Below are positions 41,280 through 53,745 of a DNA stretch of 64,000 nucleotides, one piece after another; within the stretch, counting starts at the first letter, position 1, and every line of letters begins with the position of its first letter. The notes beneath the pieces were generated by a model. That model searched no databases, was not told the origin of the DNA, and saw only the letters and a list, made by a program, of their open reading frames with translations. The stretch comes from Ceratothoa steindachneri (taxonomy: Eukaryota; Arthropoda; Malacostraca; Isopoda; Cymothoidae), in assembly GCA_963969495.1 (NCBI GenBank), contig OZ018331.1, positions 152,814,684 to 152,878,683 on the forward strand. The letters are read 5' to 3'. A program made the position numbers and the translations under genes.

Positions 41280-44200
41280 AAGACAAGATGCCACGCAGAA
41301 CCTGTTGGGGGGTCATCTTCCCAGTAATAAAGGGAAGACCCTTCTCCCAAGATTTCTCAAAAAAACACGCGGCAAAGATGTCAAGGATGGACAGCTGCAC
41401 CCCTCACAAGATGCACAAAGGTAGGGTCTGCCTATTCATCAAGTGCATATGAGTAAGGAGGCAATGACCTATCCTCAGTTGGCACAAAATAACCTCCAGT
41501 CTACGTAGTCTTATGGTACGTGGCCATGGGACGACTGAAGTTTTTATGGAATGGAGCTTGGTGGGAGGAAGCTCATCTCACATCTTCTGCCATAAGCCGA
41601 CTACATATTCGGTGATGAAGGGATAGACATCACGAAGTGGGACTGGGGCTGATGGGGGTGTCCCCAGTGATGCCGCCTTCTTGGCCGCAGCATCCGCCCT
41701 TTCATTACCTGGGATGCCCACGTGACTGGGCACCCAGCAAAAAGAAATCTTATGAATAAGAGAAAGATAAAAAAGCCACCGCTGGATCTTGGAAACCAGC
41801 GGCTAGGACCAAAAGCACTCAGTGCCTCCAAAGAACCAGATGACATAGGAGCAATAACAAAGAGTGCAGCAATAATGGCAAAATGTTCTGCTGTGAAAAC
41901 TAAAGCTGCACTTGGTAGGTGAACCAATGCGGTCTGAGATGGAAAGACAGCAGCAGCTCCAACTCCGTCCGATGACTTGGACCCGTCGGTGAACACAAAG
42001 GTGCTAGGCCGATGGTGGGAGGAGTGTTGATCATACATGGTTCTCAAGGCTACAGGCAAGAACTGATCATTGAGCCTACCAGTAAACCCCTTACATACCA
42101 CTACATGTGGTATAAGCCATGGGGGAATCTTTGATAATAAAACGGAATAACAGAAAACTCCCTTAGACGTACTGTGTGCTCGGCCATGCGCAGAGCAAAG
42201 GGGCGAGCCAGGGATGGAAATCTATCATATGAGGCCACTGTTCGCAAATTGAACTGCACTCGTATACTGGCGACCATGGTAATTGATCAAGTCTAAAAAG
42301 ATATTTGAGGTTAGACTTGAGCCTGTGAAAAGGAAGAGGAAGAGCCCCATTCTCTGCATAGAGACTCCACACAGGGGAGGACTCGAAGGCTCCAGAAGCC
42401 AGGCGCACACCCTGGTTACGCACAGTATTTAATTTTTCAAGGATGGGCGGCGAGGCAGAGGAGTACACCTGTTACGCATAGTCCAGCTTTGATTGGATCA
42501 CTGCTGAATACAGAAGCCACAGGGTGCGTCGGTCAATTCCCCAAGAAGTGTGTGACAGTAATTTCATTATGTCCATTCTTTTCAGACAAGACCTTTTCAA
42601 AGCGTTCAAATGAGGCCTCCAAGAAAGCCTCGAATCAAAGATCACCCCTAGAAATCTGAAATGGGGCTCAAAGGTGACATAAACACCATAGAGTGACAGA
42701 AGGGGGAGGGGGGGTCCCATGTCACCGATCTATGATTTTAAAAGTGGACAGCCTTGGTCTTTACTTCGAAAAGCGGAATCATTATCCGCTACGGTATTTA
42801 CATATAACCCGCTGTAGCTTACGTATGACAAATGGAAGTCTAGGCGATGAACAGATAAGCGCTAAGTCATCGATATAAAGAGTTGAGGAAATCTTAGCTG
42901 GGAGATTTGCGATAATGCTATTGGTGGCCACAAAGAAGCAGGTGACACTGAGGACACTTCCCCGTGGCACACCCTCAACTTGCTCTACGGGCTCTGATAG
43001 GGCATTTCCAACTTTTACACGTAGTGTGCGCCACATGAGGAATTGCTCTAAAACCTAAGAAGAAAGCCCTGCAGGCCCCAATCATGGAGTTGCTTAAAGA
43101 TACCACGCCTCCAAGTGGTATCATATGCTTTCTCAATATCAAATAAAACAGCAACAGCATGCTGCCTCTTTGAAAAAGCATCTCTTATATAAGACTCCAT
43201 TCTAACAAGCAGGCCGATGGTACTCTGTTTTTTTCTAAACCCTGATTGAGAAGGAGATAAAAGATGGTTTGTCTCCAAAAACCAGAAGAGTCTTGTATTT
43301 ATCATCCTCTTAATCAATTTACATGGAGAACTAGTAAGGGCAATGGGGCGGTAATGGATGGGTTCCGTCCCATCCTTTCCTGGTTTTTGGAAAGGTAAAA
43401 CCACAGCCTCTCTCCACATAGAAGGGAAGTAGCCCCTAATCCAGATGAATTTATAGATGTCTAGCAAATGTGAGAGTAGGAATGGATGCATATTCCTAAT
43501 CATATCATAGGAAATGCCATTCGATCTGGGTGCAGTGGATACACAGTGCTTCAGTGCATTATGGAGCTCATGGATAGAAAAGAGCCGGTTATAAGGCTCA
43601 TTATCCATGTTAAACTCCATAAAGTTGATAGGATGTTGCTCCTGTTCGAGCCAAAAGCGCTGGAATTTGATGGAATAGTTGTCTGGGCTTGAAATATTAG
43701 CAAACGATCCGGCCAAAACATTGGAAATATTCAACAAGTCTCCCAACAGTTCTCCGGCCTGACCAATGTTGGGAGCTGTAAAGCCATTGGATTTCCACAA
43801 TAGCTTTTTGACTCTCTTTCAGATTTTGTCTACAGGGGTCTGCCAACATATCGATGCGATGTAACGATCCAACGAGGTCTTTCGAGCTCGTCGAAGGGTG
43901 CATCGCCGTACTGCCCTTGTTCGGTTACGAACAAGTTTCTTTACCATCGTGGGGCACCGATGGTAACGTCGGCAAGCCTGTTTACATTAAGTGACAACTC
44001 TCGAGCATTCAGCAGACCACCAGGGCAATTGTGGTCCACGAGCAGTTGATCCGGAGAGCGGGATGGAGGAATTAGCTGCATGATTGACGTGGGCTAGAAG
44101 ATCATCAATAGCCACTTTAATATATTCATGAGGGAAAGACCCATCATGTCTCGAGAGGTGCCTGAACTTAGGCCAGTTTTCTTTTTTTGTATTCCATCTT

Positions 44201-44856
44201 TTGCTAGGTGGTGGAGGAGGACTACCTGTACAAGGTATTATTACAATGGGGAAGTGATCGCTGCCTCGGAAGTCAGGATCCACTGCCCAGTCAAAATCAG
44301 CTCTACAGCTTGGTGAACAGAGACAAGTCCACAAATGTAAAGCCGTTTGTCTGGATATGAAATGATGCGTGGCTGCCATCATTAGTACCCAGAAATCTCT
44401 CAATCATATTTCCTCTAGGGTAGTTATCATGGTCCCCCCAAAGGGGGTGTCAAGTATTAAAGTCGCCAATCAATAAAAAGGGAGGACGGAGTTGAGAAAT
44501 TAAATTAGCTAACTTTGTAGCTAAAACAGCTGTATCTCTTTCCTCGCCAGGAGGAAGATACAGCGAACAGACCAAATAATGGCGACTGGAAAACAGGCGG
44601 CCAGCAACCGCCTGTAGGTCTCTGTTAAGAAAGAGCTGGTTGTGGGGAACCCTGCTGTTAACAAAGCAGAACCATGAATTGGTTCTCCACGGTTCTTACA
44701 ATATCCCACAAAACCCGAAATATTGAGTATTCTGCGAGTACCCAAGCAAGTCTCCTGTAAAGCAATACAATCGGGATTGTAATCCTTAAGCAGGAGCTTG
44801 AACTCTTCCAATTTAGGGAAGAGACCTTGGAGGTTCCAAAGAATAATTAGAAACAT
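41280..44856 (-). pseudogene. LINE H ORF2, endonuclease, RT and RNase H (broken)
   Basis: The start at 44856 (MFLIILWNLQGLF) leads to CIALQETCLG, a frame change, GSDHFPIVI (43987-44403), and the linker with RT N-terminus (43048-43800: STAPRSNGISYDMI, YRPIALTSSPCKLIKRMI, SQSGFRKKQSTIG, VLFDIEKAYDTTWR = motif A). Then EGVPRGSVLSVTCF (motif B, Gln to Arg) and LYIDDLALIC (catalytic YIDD, 42782-43036), FLGVIFDSRLSWRPHL (42472-42720), and IQSKLDYA. RNase H is at 41601-42101: VFTDGSKSSDGVGAA (first Asp) and TAEHFAI (Glu). The tail continues to about 41280. At least six frame breaks. Confidence 0.85.
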
Positions 44857-45735
44857 TGTTACCGTTTAAGCATAACGGTAGATTTCTTTCTACCTTTAGG
44901 TGTAGGAGATTTGGGATTTGAACTACCAGCGGAAGTAGTTCATGCGATACTAGCCTTAGGCTTGGAGTATGACAAAGAAGGCATCGGAAGCTTGAGTTTT
45001 GCCTTTGGGTTTTCTTTAAAAGGAGGTGCATCAGATTTTGATAAGTGGCTGTAAGAGAGCACTGTCTTCACTGGAGAAGCAGAGATGGAAGCAGCTCCAG
45101 GGGTCCGTTCAGGTGTCAAGGGAACAAACGATATTGACACAGCTGGTGGTATTGGTTGGGATGGTAGAGGCGATGGTGGTGGCGAGACATCGGCAAAAGT
45201 TTTGAATTTTATTCTGATAGAGAAGAATGTGGAGTCGGTTTTAGAGAGTCTTCCTCAGATGAGGGGGTAACCCCCACAACAGCTGACTCCTGGAAAGGAG
45301 CAAAGGTTGGTTCCTTTTCATTCAGGGATCGAAGGAATTCCAAAGAAGTATCAACAAGAGGGGCTGGAGTGATAATTGTCTTTGGAGCTGAAGAAGAGCT
45401 TGGTCCCTTAGGGGCAGGGTGAATGTCCAGAGGTGGAATGGATACCACCTGAGGACCAACATGATCAACATCCACATGTTCCGGAGCGGTACAAGGTGCT
45501 TAACCACCCTTGGGGAACCAGGAGAGGATGGAAGGTTACTTTTCTTGTTGGTAACCTCAGAAGCACTGTTAGGTGCTGACCAACAGTGTTCATCACGAGG
45601 GTATGTACGTTTAGGACCGGGAGGACCTCTTACCTGGTCAGGCACAGGAGAACCAGTAGGATGTTTCTGGCTTCTCCCTTTCTTTGGCCCGGTAGAAGGC
45701 AGAGCATCAAAAAAGCTCACACCAGGTTGGACATA

Positions 45736-46653
45736 CGAGGAGCGGTCAATAAGTTTTGCGAATCGGTAGGGCAAAAAAGAAGAAGGGGGATGGCTGTTTG
45801 TGGGGGTGTTAGGACAACGTATGACAAGTCAGGACCGGCAACCGCATGCTCCTGCCTCGTCTATTTAAGAAGCAGTAGCTGATCGCAGATCGTCAGTCAC
45901 AAATTTTTCAACAATGAAGAAGGTTGAGCACCGCGCCGTGATCAAATTTTTGACCAAGGAAGGCAAGAATGCAAAAGAGATCCATGAACGCATGGTTGCA
46001 GTGTACACCGACACCGCCCCTTCCTATGCAACCATTGCTCGCTGGAATAGGGAGTTTCACCATGATCGTGAGTCCCTTGAAGTTGACCCCCGTCCAGGGC
46101 GCCCGTCAGACGTGACCAACGAGGACAATGTGGCCTATGTGGAGAGGATGATCCTCGAAAATTGATGGGTAAAGGTCGAAAAAATCGAGCGAGAACTTGG
46201 AATATCACATGGAAGTGTTATCAACATCATCCCCGACAATTTGGCCATGACCAAGGTCTGTGCCTGTTGGGTCCCTAGAAACCTCACACCCGATGATCGA
46301 CTTCAACGTCGTCAAAATCCACAAAGCCAGAGTTGCACGAGCGCGAATTCAAGGAGCTCAACCATCCCCCCTACAGTCCAGATGTGGCCCATAGCGACTA
46401 CTTTTTATTCCGCCAGCTCAAGGCTCCACTGAGTGGACGCCGGTTTGGGGACGATGAAGATGTCCAGCTCGCCGTCCACGAGTGGATTGAACAGCAGTCG
46501 GGAGATTTATGGTTGTCGGGAATTCGAAGTCTCAGGGACAAGTGGCGCAAGTGCATTGAAGTCGAGGGTAGTTATATTGAAAAATAATAAAACACTTTTC
46601 CTCATATCTCGTTTCCTTATATCTGAATTGCAAAACTTATTGACCGCCCCTCG
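45736..46653 (+). mobile_element. Internally deleted mariner transposon (918 bp)
   Basis: TIRs CGAGGAGCGGTCAATAAG (left, from 45736) and CGAGGGGCGGTCAATAAG (right, read inward from 46653), both continuing TTTTGC. Flanked by TA on each side (45734-45735, 46654-46655), the mariner target duplication. Length is about two thirds of a full mariner (about 1.3 kb). It lies inside LINE H ORF1 in the opposite direction. Confidence 0.93.
45914..46587 (+). pseudogene. Mariner transposase with central deletion
   Basis: The N-terminal DNA-binding part starts at 45914 (MKKVEHRAVIKFLTKEGKNA; paired HTH with EIHERM and YATIARWNREF), then DPRPGRPSDVT. A TGA stop (46163-46165) precedes WVKVEKIERELGISHGSV and WVPRNLTPDDRLQRRQ. 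Here about 130 residues are missing, including the first two catalytic Asp of the DD34D triad. The frame then resumes HEREFKELNHPPYSPDVAHSDYFLFRQL, with the third Asp, and ends KCIEVEGSYIEK. It cannot catalyse transposition. Its TIRs may still be mobilisable by an intact relative. Confidence 0.92.
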
Positions 46654-47486
46654 TACATCTCCTTTACTCTTCTTCTGTCCTATTTAAAACTGACCCTGTT
46701 CTTGTTTCTAATGCCAATGACTTCCCTCTCATAGAGAAAGAAAGTGCATTGCTGTGATGTTGCAGGGTGTTCTCCACCACAGTTAGGGTAGCACGGTTGT
46801 TGAGAACAGGGCGTCCCGTGATAATCCGATCCCCAATTTACACACAGCATTGCCTGTTCACAAAACTTGCTTACATGGCTAAAGCGTTGGCGATGGGAGC
46901 AGCGTCGTGGGTTTTCAACGTAAGGCTTGACTGGGATGTTAAGATAGCCAGCCTTAACGTACTTGGGCGGTTCCAATCTGTTTAAGGTCACGATTATGGT
47001 GGCGGTAGGTAACCTACTGCCATTCACAAACCTGGAAATGCGGTGGGCACTTACAACCTTCTGATTGGTAAGTTTTGATACCAGCCTGTCAACATCGTAA
47101 TCTCTTAACTCTCCAGATCGGATAACACCTTATCTGGTATTAAATGTCGGGTGCAAAGCAGAGGAAATGTCTACAAAAGCTAAAGACTATAGGGTCTTAA
47201 TCCGTTGATGCTGCTCGCTCGATTTCACCTCGACTATCAATACGCCATCATTAGGTGACCACATTTGGGCAGGTTCGCCACATTTCTCAACAAAATCCTC
47301 GTAGATGTCGAAGATGCCAGCCTTACTAAGAGGACTATCGTTCGCTTTCAAGACTAAAAATCGGTCGTAATCAAACTCAGGGTCGATTTCTGACCCAAAA
47401 GGATCAAAGCGTCTACCGTCAGGTTCCAAGGCACGATGACCAGAGGCCGCAGGTCTTTGGGAGTTATGTTCGTTAAATGTACTCAT

Positions 47487-47982
47487 ATAAGTATATATTT
47501 TATTTTGGGCTGCCCCTGGAGCCGAGGGCATGCACCAAATTGTCATTGTGAGTCCAAATAACGCCCATAAAGCCCAGACGGGGTAACCTGCCCCCCCCCC
47601 CCCGACTCTGTCGGAACCGCATAACGGAAATTTTCGGGACTGCGGTGCTAAGACCTCCCAGAAACAAAATGACGACCCGAGCAACCAAACTTCCTTTAAG
47701 GCACAGTCCTGCAGACGATGCCCCTTACTGGGCGCATCCCTCGACCCATACAGAGGCAAAAGTAAGAAAAGAAGGAGAAGAGTCAAAGCTGTGGCTGGAC
47801 GGGGCGCTGAGTCCCGTCAGCACGGCGGCCAGGAAGGCAAATCACCGCGCCGCTTACGGGGAAGAGAATTGGTACAGAAGACGAAGTAGGGGTTAGCAGG
47901 AGAAAAAGGAGGCCAAGCCGGGGCCGGATGGGGCGCTGAGTCCCGCACGGCGGTCAGGAGAGCAAATCGCCGTGCCCCTTAC

Positions 47983-47985
<3 letters not shown>
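47487..47985 (-). promoter_or_regulatory. LINE H 5' UTR with about 126-bp tandem units
   Basis: Two copies of a GC-rich unit (GGGGCGCTGAGTCCCG...CGCTTACGGG) begin at about 47800 and 47926. A poly-C tract lies at 47590-47603. GC content is far above the surroundings. Tandem 5' UTR units often carry LINE promoters; inferred here. Confidence 0.6.

Positions 47986-48020
<35 letters not shown>
47986..48020. repeat. (TA)n microsatellite between LINE H and the PLE
   Basis: About 35 bp of TA repeat followed by ACTAGTATATATGG. Confidence 0.95.
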
Positions 48021-48021
<1 letters not shown>

Positions 48022-49042
48022 TAGTATATATGGAATGCAAGATATCACATTAACGTGATGTATATCAGTGAAAGATAATGGTAAACCACAATATTTGAAT
48101 CAAGATTTTATTTATAACTATCGGCCTAGTTTTGGCAAGATGCCATTTTCAACTAATAATGAAGAAACTAGGCAAGGAACACAGTATATATATGAGGTAA
48201 GACACATCTTAAACAAAATGAAATAGCAGGAAACAATCTGGAAAAAAAATAATTCGAGTGAATCTGGCGTGAATGACAATCTAAACAAAATGAAATGGAA
48301 CCGGAAACAATCTGGAGTGTTGCTAATCCTCGAAACGCATTGCGTCCTGGAGCTTATAAATACGATTTGCGACTCTATTCATTATATATTTTTAAAATTT
48401 GTATTGCCCTTCAGATAAATTGAAATTATCAACTTTGTTGATGATGATGGATTCCGCAATTCTCTTCTCAATATAATTGTTTGATGTATAAATGGTTTTT
48501 GCATGGTTAAAATCAATTCTTATGGTGGTGCTTTTACATGTGCGTAAAGAGACTTGAAGAGTTCGTACACCTTCTGATATCAGCTAAATATTCTTTCACC
48601 CTCTTATTAAAGTGGCCTGACTCTTCGATGTATGTTAATTTGCAATTATAGCATAGTATACTGTAAACACCAGCATCGAGATTGATTGGGCGCAATCTAG
48701 TCAGGGATTTTCTAATGGTATTAGAATCACTAACTCTATAATTTAAGAAGGGGACTTTTTTGAGTATTTGAATAATAATTTCATCTTAGTTTGGTTAAGA
48801 GATGTTTTTTTTTTTTATCAAAGTTCAGAATTAAATATAAGTATCGAAATTTTGTGATTTTTTTTTAAATCCAAAGAATTACAAATGGCGAAGTTCAGAA
48901 AATTTATTTTTATATATCTTTTATAACTCTAAATTTTAATCTTAGTAGCGAAGCCATTGCCTGGTATTTAAACGTGATATTTATGTTATTTCCATTCGCA
49001 TATGATTTTAGAGGAGTCAAGGCTGGAGCGTATGGGAAACTA

Positions 49043-49054
49043 ATATATATATAT

Positions 49055-49142
<88 letters not shown>
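49043..49142. repeat. (TA)n array inside the PLE
   Basis: About 100 bp, nearly pure TA with one ATAAAA interruption, lying in the coding region between the RT tail and the linker to the nuclease. Confidence 0.95.
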
Positions 49143-49147
<5 letters not shown>

Positions 49148-49454
49148 TTTTTTATTTATTTTTTTTAAGCGTCCCAACGTGGTGTGGAGGTGGCATAGAA
49201 GTTTTTGTCGTGCTTTGGGATAGCATCTATTTATGAGGTGAATTGGATATTTTAGTTTAATGAAATTGCAGAAAAGGTGGTTAATGTCATCCTGAAGGAA
49301 GATTGGGTCGCACGTTCTATAGGCTCGGAGGAAGAGGGAAGAAATAACAGATATCTTAACGGATTTGTCACGTAGCAAGAAAAAAATGTATGTAAGAATT
49401 TGAATTTGTAGGCTTTCGATAGACAGAGCACTGAATATAATTATTTAAACGGTG

Positions 49455-49698
<244 letters not shown>

Positions 49699-50201
49699 GG
49701 GTATAACGAATTCAGGTTGTTGAAAAATTCATTCAAATTGTTGTTGTCTATGGGAATGGATCCTAGGAAGGAGGGGCATTTCATAATTTTCCATAAATCG
49801 ATCGCATAGGATGGGGGAAAGGGGGTTACCCATACTTAGGCCATATTTTTGCCGAAAAAACTTATCTTTAGTTGAAAATACATTATTCGTTACACATAAG
49901 CGCACTAATTTAATAATTTTAGGGATAGGTAAAGGTAGGTTAATATCTAAATTGGAGAGAAATTTCGATAACACGTCAAGCGCTTCATCGACCGGAACTT
50001 TTGTAAACAAACTATTTACGTCAAAGCTTAACAGTTTTTTACCACTGAGGTCAAGATTTTTAATTTTAGAAATAAGGTCCGATGAGTGGATAATATGTGA
50101 GAGAGATTCTAACCACCGCATTTGATAAGATTCCAGCCAGCCATTTGGATAGTTTATAACTATGGGAGCCAATGCAAGAGATGATTGGGCGTAATGGGAT
50201 A

Positions 50202-50202
<1 letters not shown>

Positions 50203-50268
<66 letters not shown>
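50203..50268. repeat. (TA)n microsatellite
   Basis: About 66 bp of TA repeat between the truncated PLE and the I-like remnant. Confidence 0.97.
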
Positions 50269-50269
<1 letters not shown>

Positions 50270-50339
50270 TTTCTTTTAAAATCCTAGTGCGCACGCGCAT
50301 CGGGATGTCAGGTGATATCTAGAGACTTGTGTGCCCTCC

Positions 50340-51760
50340 TGTCCCAAACACCTTCAGTTTGCGTTCTCGGTCTGCAGAAGGATATGCGCCTATATGTATA
50401 TCTTCATTACATTTTCATTCTCTCTAGCTTCACCAATTACTTAATAGGTCTCTCCTTACATAAATTTCTGCGTGATACAGCCTCGTTGATATTGCGCTTT
50501 AGATTCGGGGATACCTCCCCCCCTTCTCCCCTGGCGAGTAGGAAAAGAGAGAACGAAAGAAGCTGCGACCTGGGATTGAGTATAGACGGACACTCGACGA
50601 ACACGTGGGACACTGTGAAATCTGGTATAGCAGGCGGTGTAGGTGGGAGGGACATCGCAGGTCTTGAAACTGTTGTGAACTAGGCGAAGGCGAGCCAACA
50701 CCACTTCTGTATGGGCGCAGGGGTCGAAGGATGAGGCTCAGTAATCGAGGAGAGTTGCAATGCGGCGAAATTTGGGAAGAGTTCGAGTTAAGAAGGTAAC
50801 ACGCCATCGCCATTAAGGATCTCCTTCACACGTTGAAAGAGATCAGTGAGTGGAAGGGAAGTTGGGATTCAGGCCAGATTCTGCAGCTTGGTCAGGTGCT
50901 TCGTTGCATATACAGTGAAAATTCGGCGAAAGGTAGGATTTTTGTAGAGCCTCAGGTAAGGTATACAACTCTGCCGTGTGCGATGAGCACCCAAGGTGAA
51001 GGTGGAATAAGAAAAAGGTGCGCTGAGACGTTGCCTCCACCACACAGACAGCAGATGAGCTTTTGAGGCAGCAAGGGATATGCGTGAAGCTGGTCATGTC
51101 CTGGGGGTGGTCGGACGCATAGCTAAGGAACTCTGAAAAAATAACTGTTCAAGGACTTGCCTTCTGGCAAGAGACGGTTGTAGATTCTTGCTGAGGAGTT
51201 CCGCAGAGGAACACCCGTAAAAGAGATCTGATATGCTGGGGATATAGGGACTGGAATGGCAGCGTAATGTTGAGCCACTGTCCATAGAAGATCCCAGTGA
51301 TTTTGAATGGGTGAATGATTGGACATCAGTGGAAAAACTGATAATGGGGGCATCCGGCAGGAGGGAACGGTATCTTTGCAGAAAGAAGATAACACCTGTC
51401 CGGTAGATAGGGAGGTTGCATTCGGCAATAAGGTTGGTTACACTTGAAGAGCGAAAATCCACGGTTCAGAATTGGTCCTGAAAGACGTAGGGTTAAGAAG
51501 AGTGATGCAGAGTTGTACACCGGAGGTTAGCGTCCGCTGTATTATGGGGCAGCCGTTAAGAAGGTTTAGAGTGAGCCGTATGGAGACTTTCAGGTGGGAG
51601 AAGTGAGGCTTCCATGAAAGCCTCTCATCAAAGTGGTGGCATATAAACGTCATAGATTGCTTCGATGCTATTGGGTCCCTAGATATAAGTAAGGTTTGAA
51701 CATTGACCTATTTGTAGCCGCGGTGGCGAAATATGAAGCAGGAGCACTTGAGGAGGGGGC
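50340..51760 (-). pseudogene. I-like LINE remnant (RT end and RNase H tail)
   Basis: Minus-strand, heavily decayed. FDERLSWKPHFSHLKVS (51438-51653) matches LINE H FDSRLSWRPHLNALKRS. About 50500-50660 reads HVFVECPSI and, in another frame, TCSSSVRLYS, the kind of Cys-rich tail that follows RNase H in I-group elements. No complete domain, and the boundaries are approximate. Confidence 0.55.
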
Positions 51761-53519
51761 CAGTAGGCAGCAAACTAAATACCTGCGGTGATGGTAAGTT
51801 GGACATATCTGGTGATCGGGAGAAGAGTCCTAAATATGTAGTAAATCACCAAATTTTCAGCTCATAGTGCCTTTCTAATGGGGCGTGGAAGAGATGAGAT
51901 GACCCTGTTCATCGCCCTGACGAACGCTCTCCTCCTCTATTAAGAGGGTGGAATAAGATAAATTGATCTATACCTGGAAGGAATTGTTGCAAAAGAACTG
52001 GGAGATGAATGTGAGTAGGTATCCACGACGTCAAGAGGAGTGCAGACTAGGTATAAAAGAGGAGCGCCCGACGTGTCGTAGGCTCTGTGCGTGCAATAGT
52101 CGAAGTAAGACTAGGACGTGAACGTGTCTCCTGAACCCTGTGGCTAAAGCGGAGGGGTGGAGCTGAAATAATGCGATAGTAGCAAAAGCCTAGTAGTCCT
52201 AGTAGTTGAGGAATAATGAATGGTACTCAGCGTGGATAGGGTGGGCAAAGTCTCCATCCTTTCCATCATTTTTATGACCAACAATTGATGGCTATGCAAT
52301 GGTTGAGTGAGATATCCTTGGCTTTAAAGCTCGGCTTAAGGCCAACCTCCACGAGTACTTTCCTAAACCAAACTTCTGAATAAAAAAAGTATTTCCATCG
52401 AAATAAATTTGCAATTTTTGGTAGACAATGGCAAATTTTTTTTCACCCTTTAACCTTTCTAATCCATATATGGAGTTCTTCGAAACATGACTCCTCCCTA
52501 GTCCTCCCCCCGTCTTTTTTCGAAAATTTCCTTCAATCGCAAACTTAAAAATTATAGCTTCTTTATTCTGTGCAGTCATAAAATAAGCGCTTTGTTTTTC
52601 TTCCATGTTTCTTTACGTCGTGTCTTCAGCCTAAACTAATGGAGTTTGAATTCTTTAATATCTTTGAGAAGGGTCATAAATTGTGTTACCTTATCACTTT
52701 CTTTTAAATTTTATAAAATCTGGAAAAAAACAATTTCTATAGTGCGAATATCTCTAACTCTTTTAATGTTAAAAATGTACTAGTTCTACTTTTTCTAAGT
52801 CTTTTACTGTCCTTCCGCGTCTTTTAAAAACAAACATTTCAGTTGCATTTCAGTATGACTCCACAATGTACAAAAGACTTGAACATAATATCTGAAAAAA
52901 AATATAGGCGGCGTTTACTCAGTCCAATTGTCTGGTTGTACCAGTAAATAATATGAGCAGACAGGTATTAACCTTTCTTCACGTCTTAATCAACATCATT
53001 TGAATGTAAAATAAAGCGATTATAATTGTCCCCTTTTTGTCCATATGTCTAATAATGACCACTTAATCAATTGGAATTCTCTAAATTTATATACCATTTT
53101 AGTGATTTTACTAACAGAAATATTGTTGAATGTTCTTTCATCTTCCAATTTGACAATTTTAATATTTTTGGCCCCGACTTTTTAAAATTGATCCTTTTAT
53201 AAAAAAACCCAACTCATTCTTAAAGAAAGTAGTTTGTACTGCAATTCATAGCTGTTTTCCTTACTTTGAGTTATATGTGTCTGATATATAAGTGATCTCA
53301 TTTTTATCGATATATCTTTCAATTTACTCTTATTTCTTTTTCTCTCTTCCTTTAAATCCTCCCATTTCCCCTAATTTTATCCCTTAGGTTTTCTCTTTTG
53401 CATTAATCTCTTTATTACGTCTAGCTATGTTTTTTTTCTGTACCTCTGCCTCTTTTTGGTTTGACCCAACTACCTTATCCTGACAATGTTGAATGTGTCT
53501 TTTCTTTGCTTAATCCCTC
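51761..53519. other. Unassigned DNA
   Basis: The first 0.5 kb may be a further decayed part of the I-like remnant. From about 52290 it becomes very AT-rich with no readable domain, tandem repeat or terminal repeat. Confidence 0.4.
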
Positions 53520-53745
53520 TTCCCGCTTCTCCATTGGTGATTTCTTGTTTAAGAGGTGTTAAAACAATTTTTTTACTTATACATATATGCATACTCTTGT
53601 AATGTTTTTTTCCCTTTTAGTTTTCCTTGAGAAAGAACTGAATAAAATTCGAAAGGACTTTGAAAATGCTGTTTCCTTTTTCCAGCAGGATATTGCAGCC
53701 ATTGCTAAACGTCACGTGCAAGTCCTACATATCCGACAAGCGTAC
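53520..53745. repeat. Dispersed repeat shared with the palindrome at 29.2-29.4 kb
   Basis: Matches 29205-29405 at TTGGTGATTTCTTGTTT, CCTTGA.AA.GAACT.AATAAA.TTCGAAAG, TTTTTCC.GC.GGATATTGCA and CACGTG. Unknown family; an overlapping 140-codon frame (53587-54009) has no recognised domain. Confidence 0.6.

Larger units (their letters stand above)
44859..47486 (-). pseudogene. LINE H ORF1, gag-like protein (interrupted by mariner)
   Basis: The start at 47486 (MSTFNEHNSQRP) is followed by FDYDRFLVLKAND...FDIYEDFVEKCG (N-terminal domain as in I-element ORF1). A cysteine block follows on the same side (46680-47027: FCEQAMLCVNW, CSQQPCYPNCGGEHPATSQQC). After the mariner it resumes as a Pro/Ser-rich C-terminal region (45735-44859) ending PKSPTPKGRKKSTVMLKR and TAA at 44859-44861. 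Only two bases separate this stop from the ORF2 ATG. Several frame changes occur. Confidence 0.75.
40898..47985 (-). mobile_element. LINE H, I-like retrotransposon with RNase H, split by mariner
   Basis: Minus strand, 5' to 3': 5' UTR with tandem units (47487-47985), ORF1 (47486 to 44859), ORF2 with endonuclease, RT and RNase H (44856 to about 41280), and a 3' UTR ending in ATTCATTCATTC against (TA)n. A gag-like zinc-knuckle ORF1 plus RNase H is the hallmark of the I group. A mariner (45736-46653) interrupts ORF1. Without it the element is about 6.2 kb, close to full length, but decayed. Both ends meet (TA)n. Confidence 0.82.

Noticed and set aside
44813..45775. Frames on both strands as a Pro-rich host protein
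   Set aside because: The minus-strand reading is continuous in position with the zinc-knuckle part beyond the mariner and ends two bases before ORF2; it is the ORF1 C-terminal region of LINE H.
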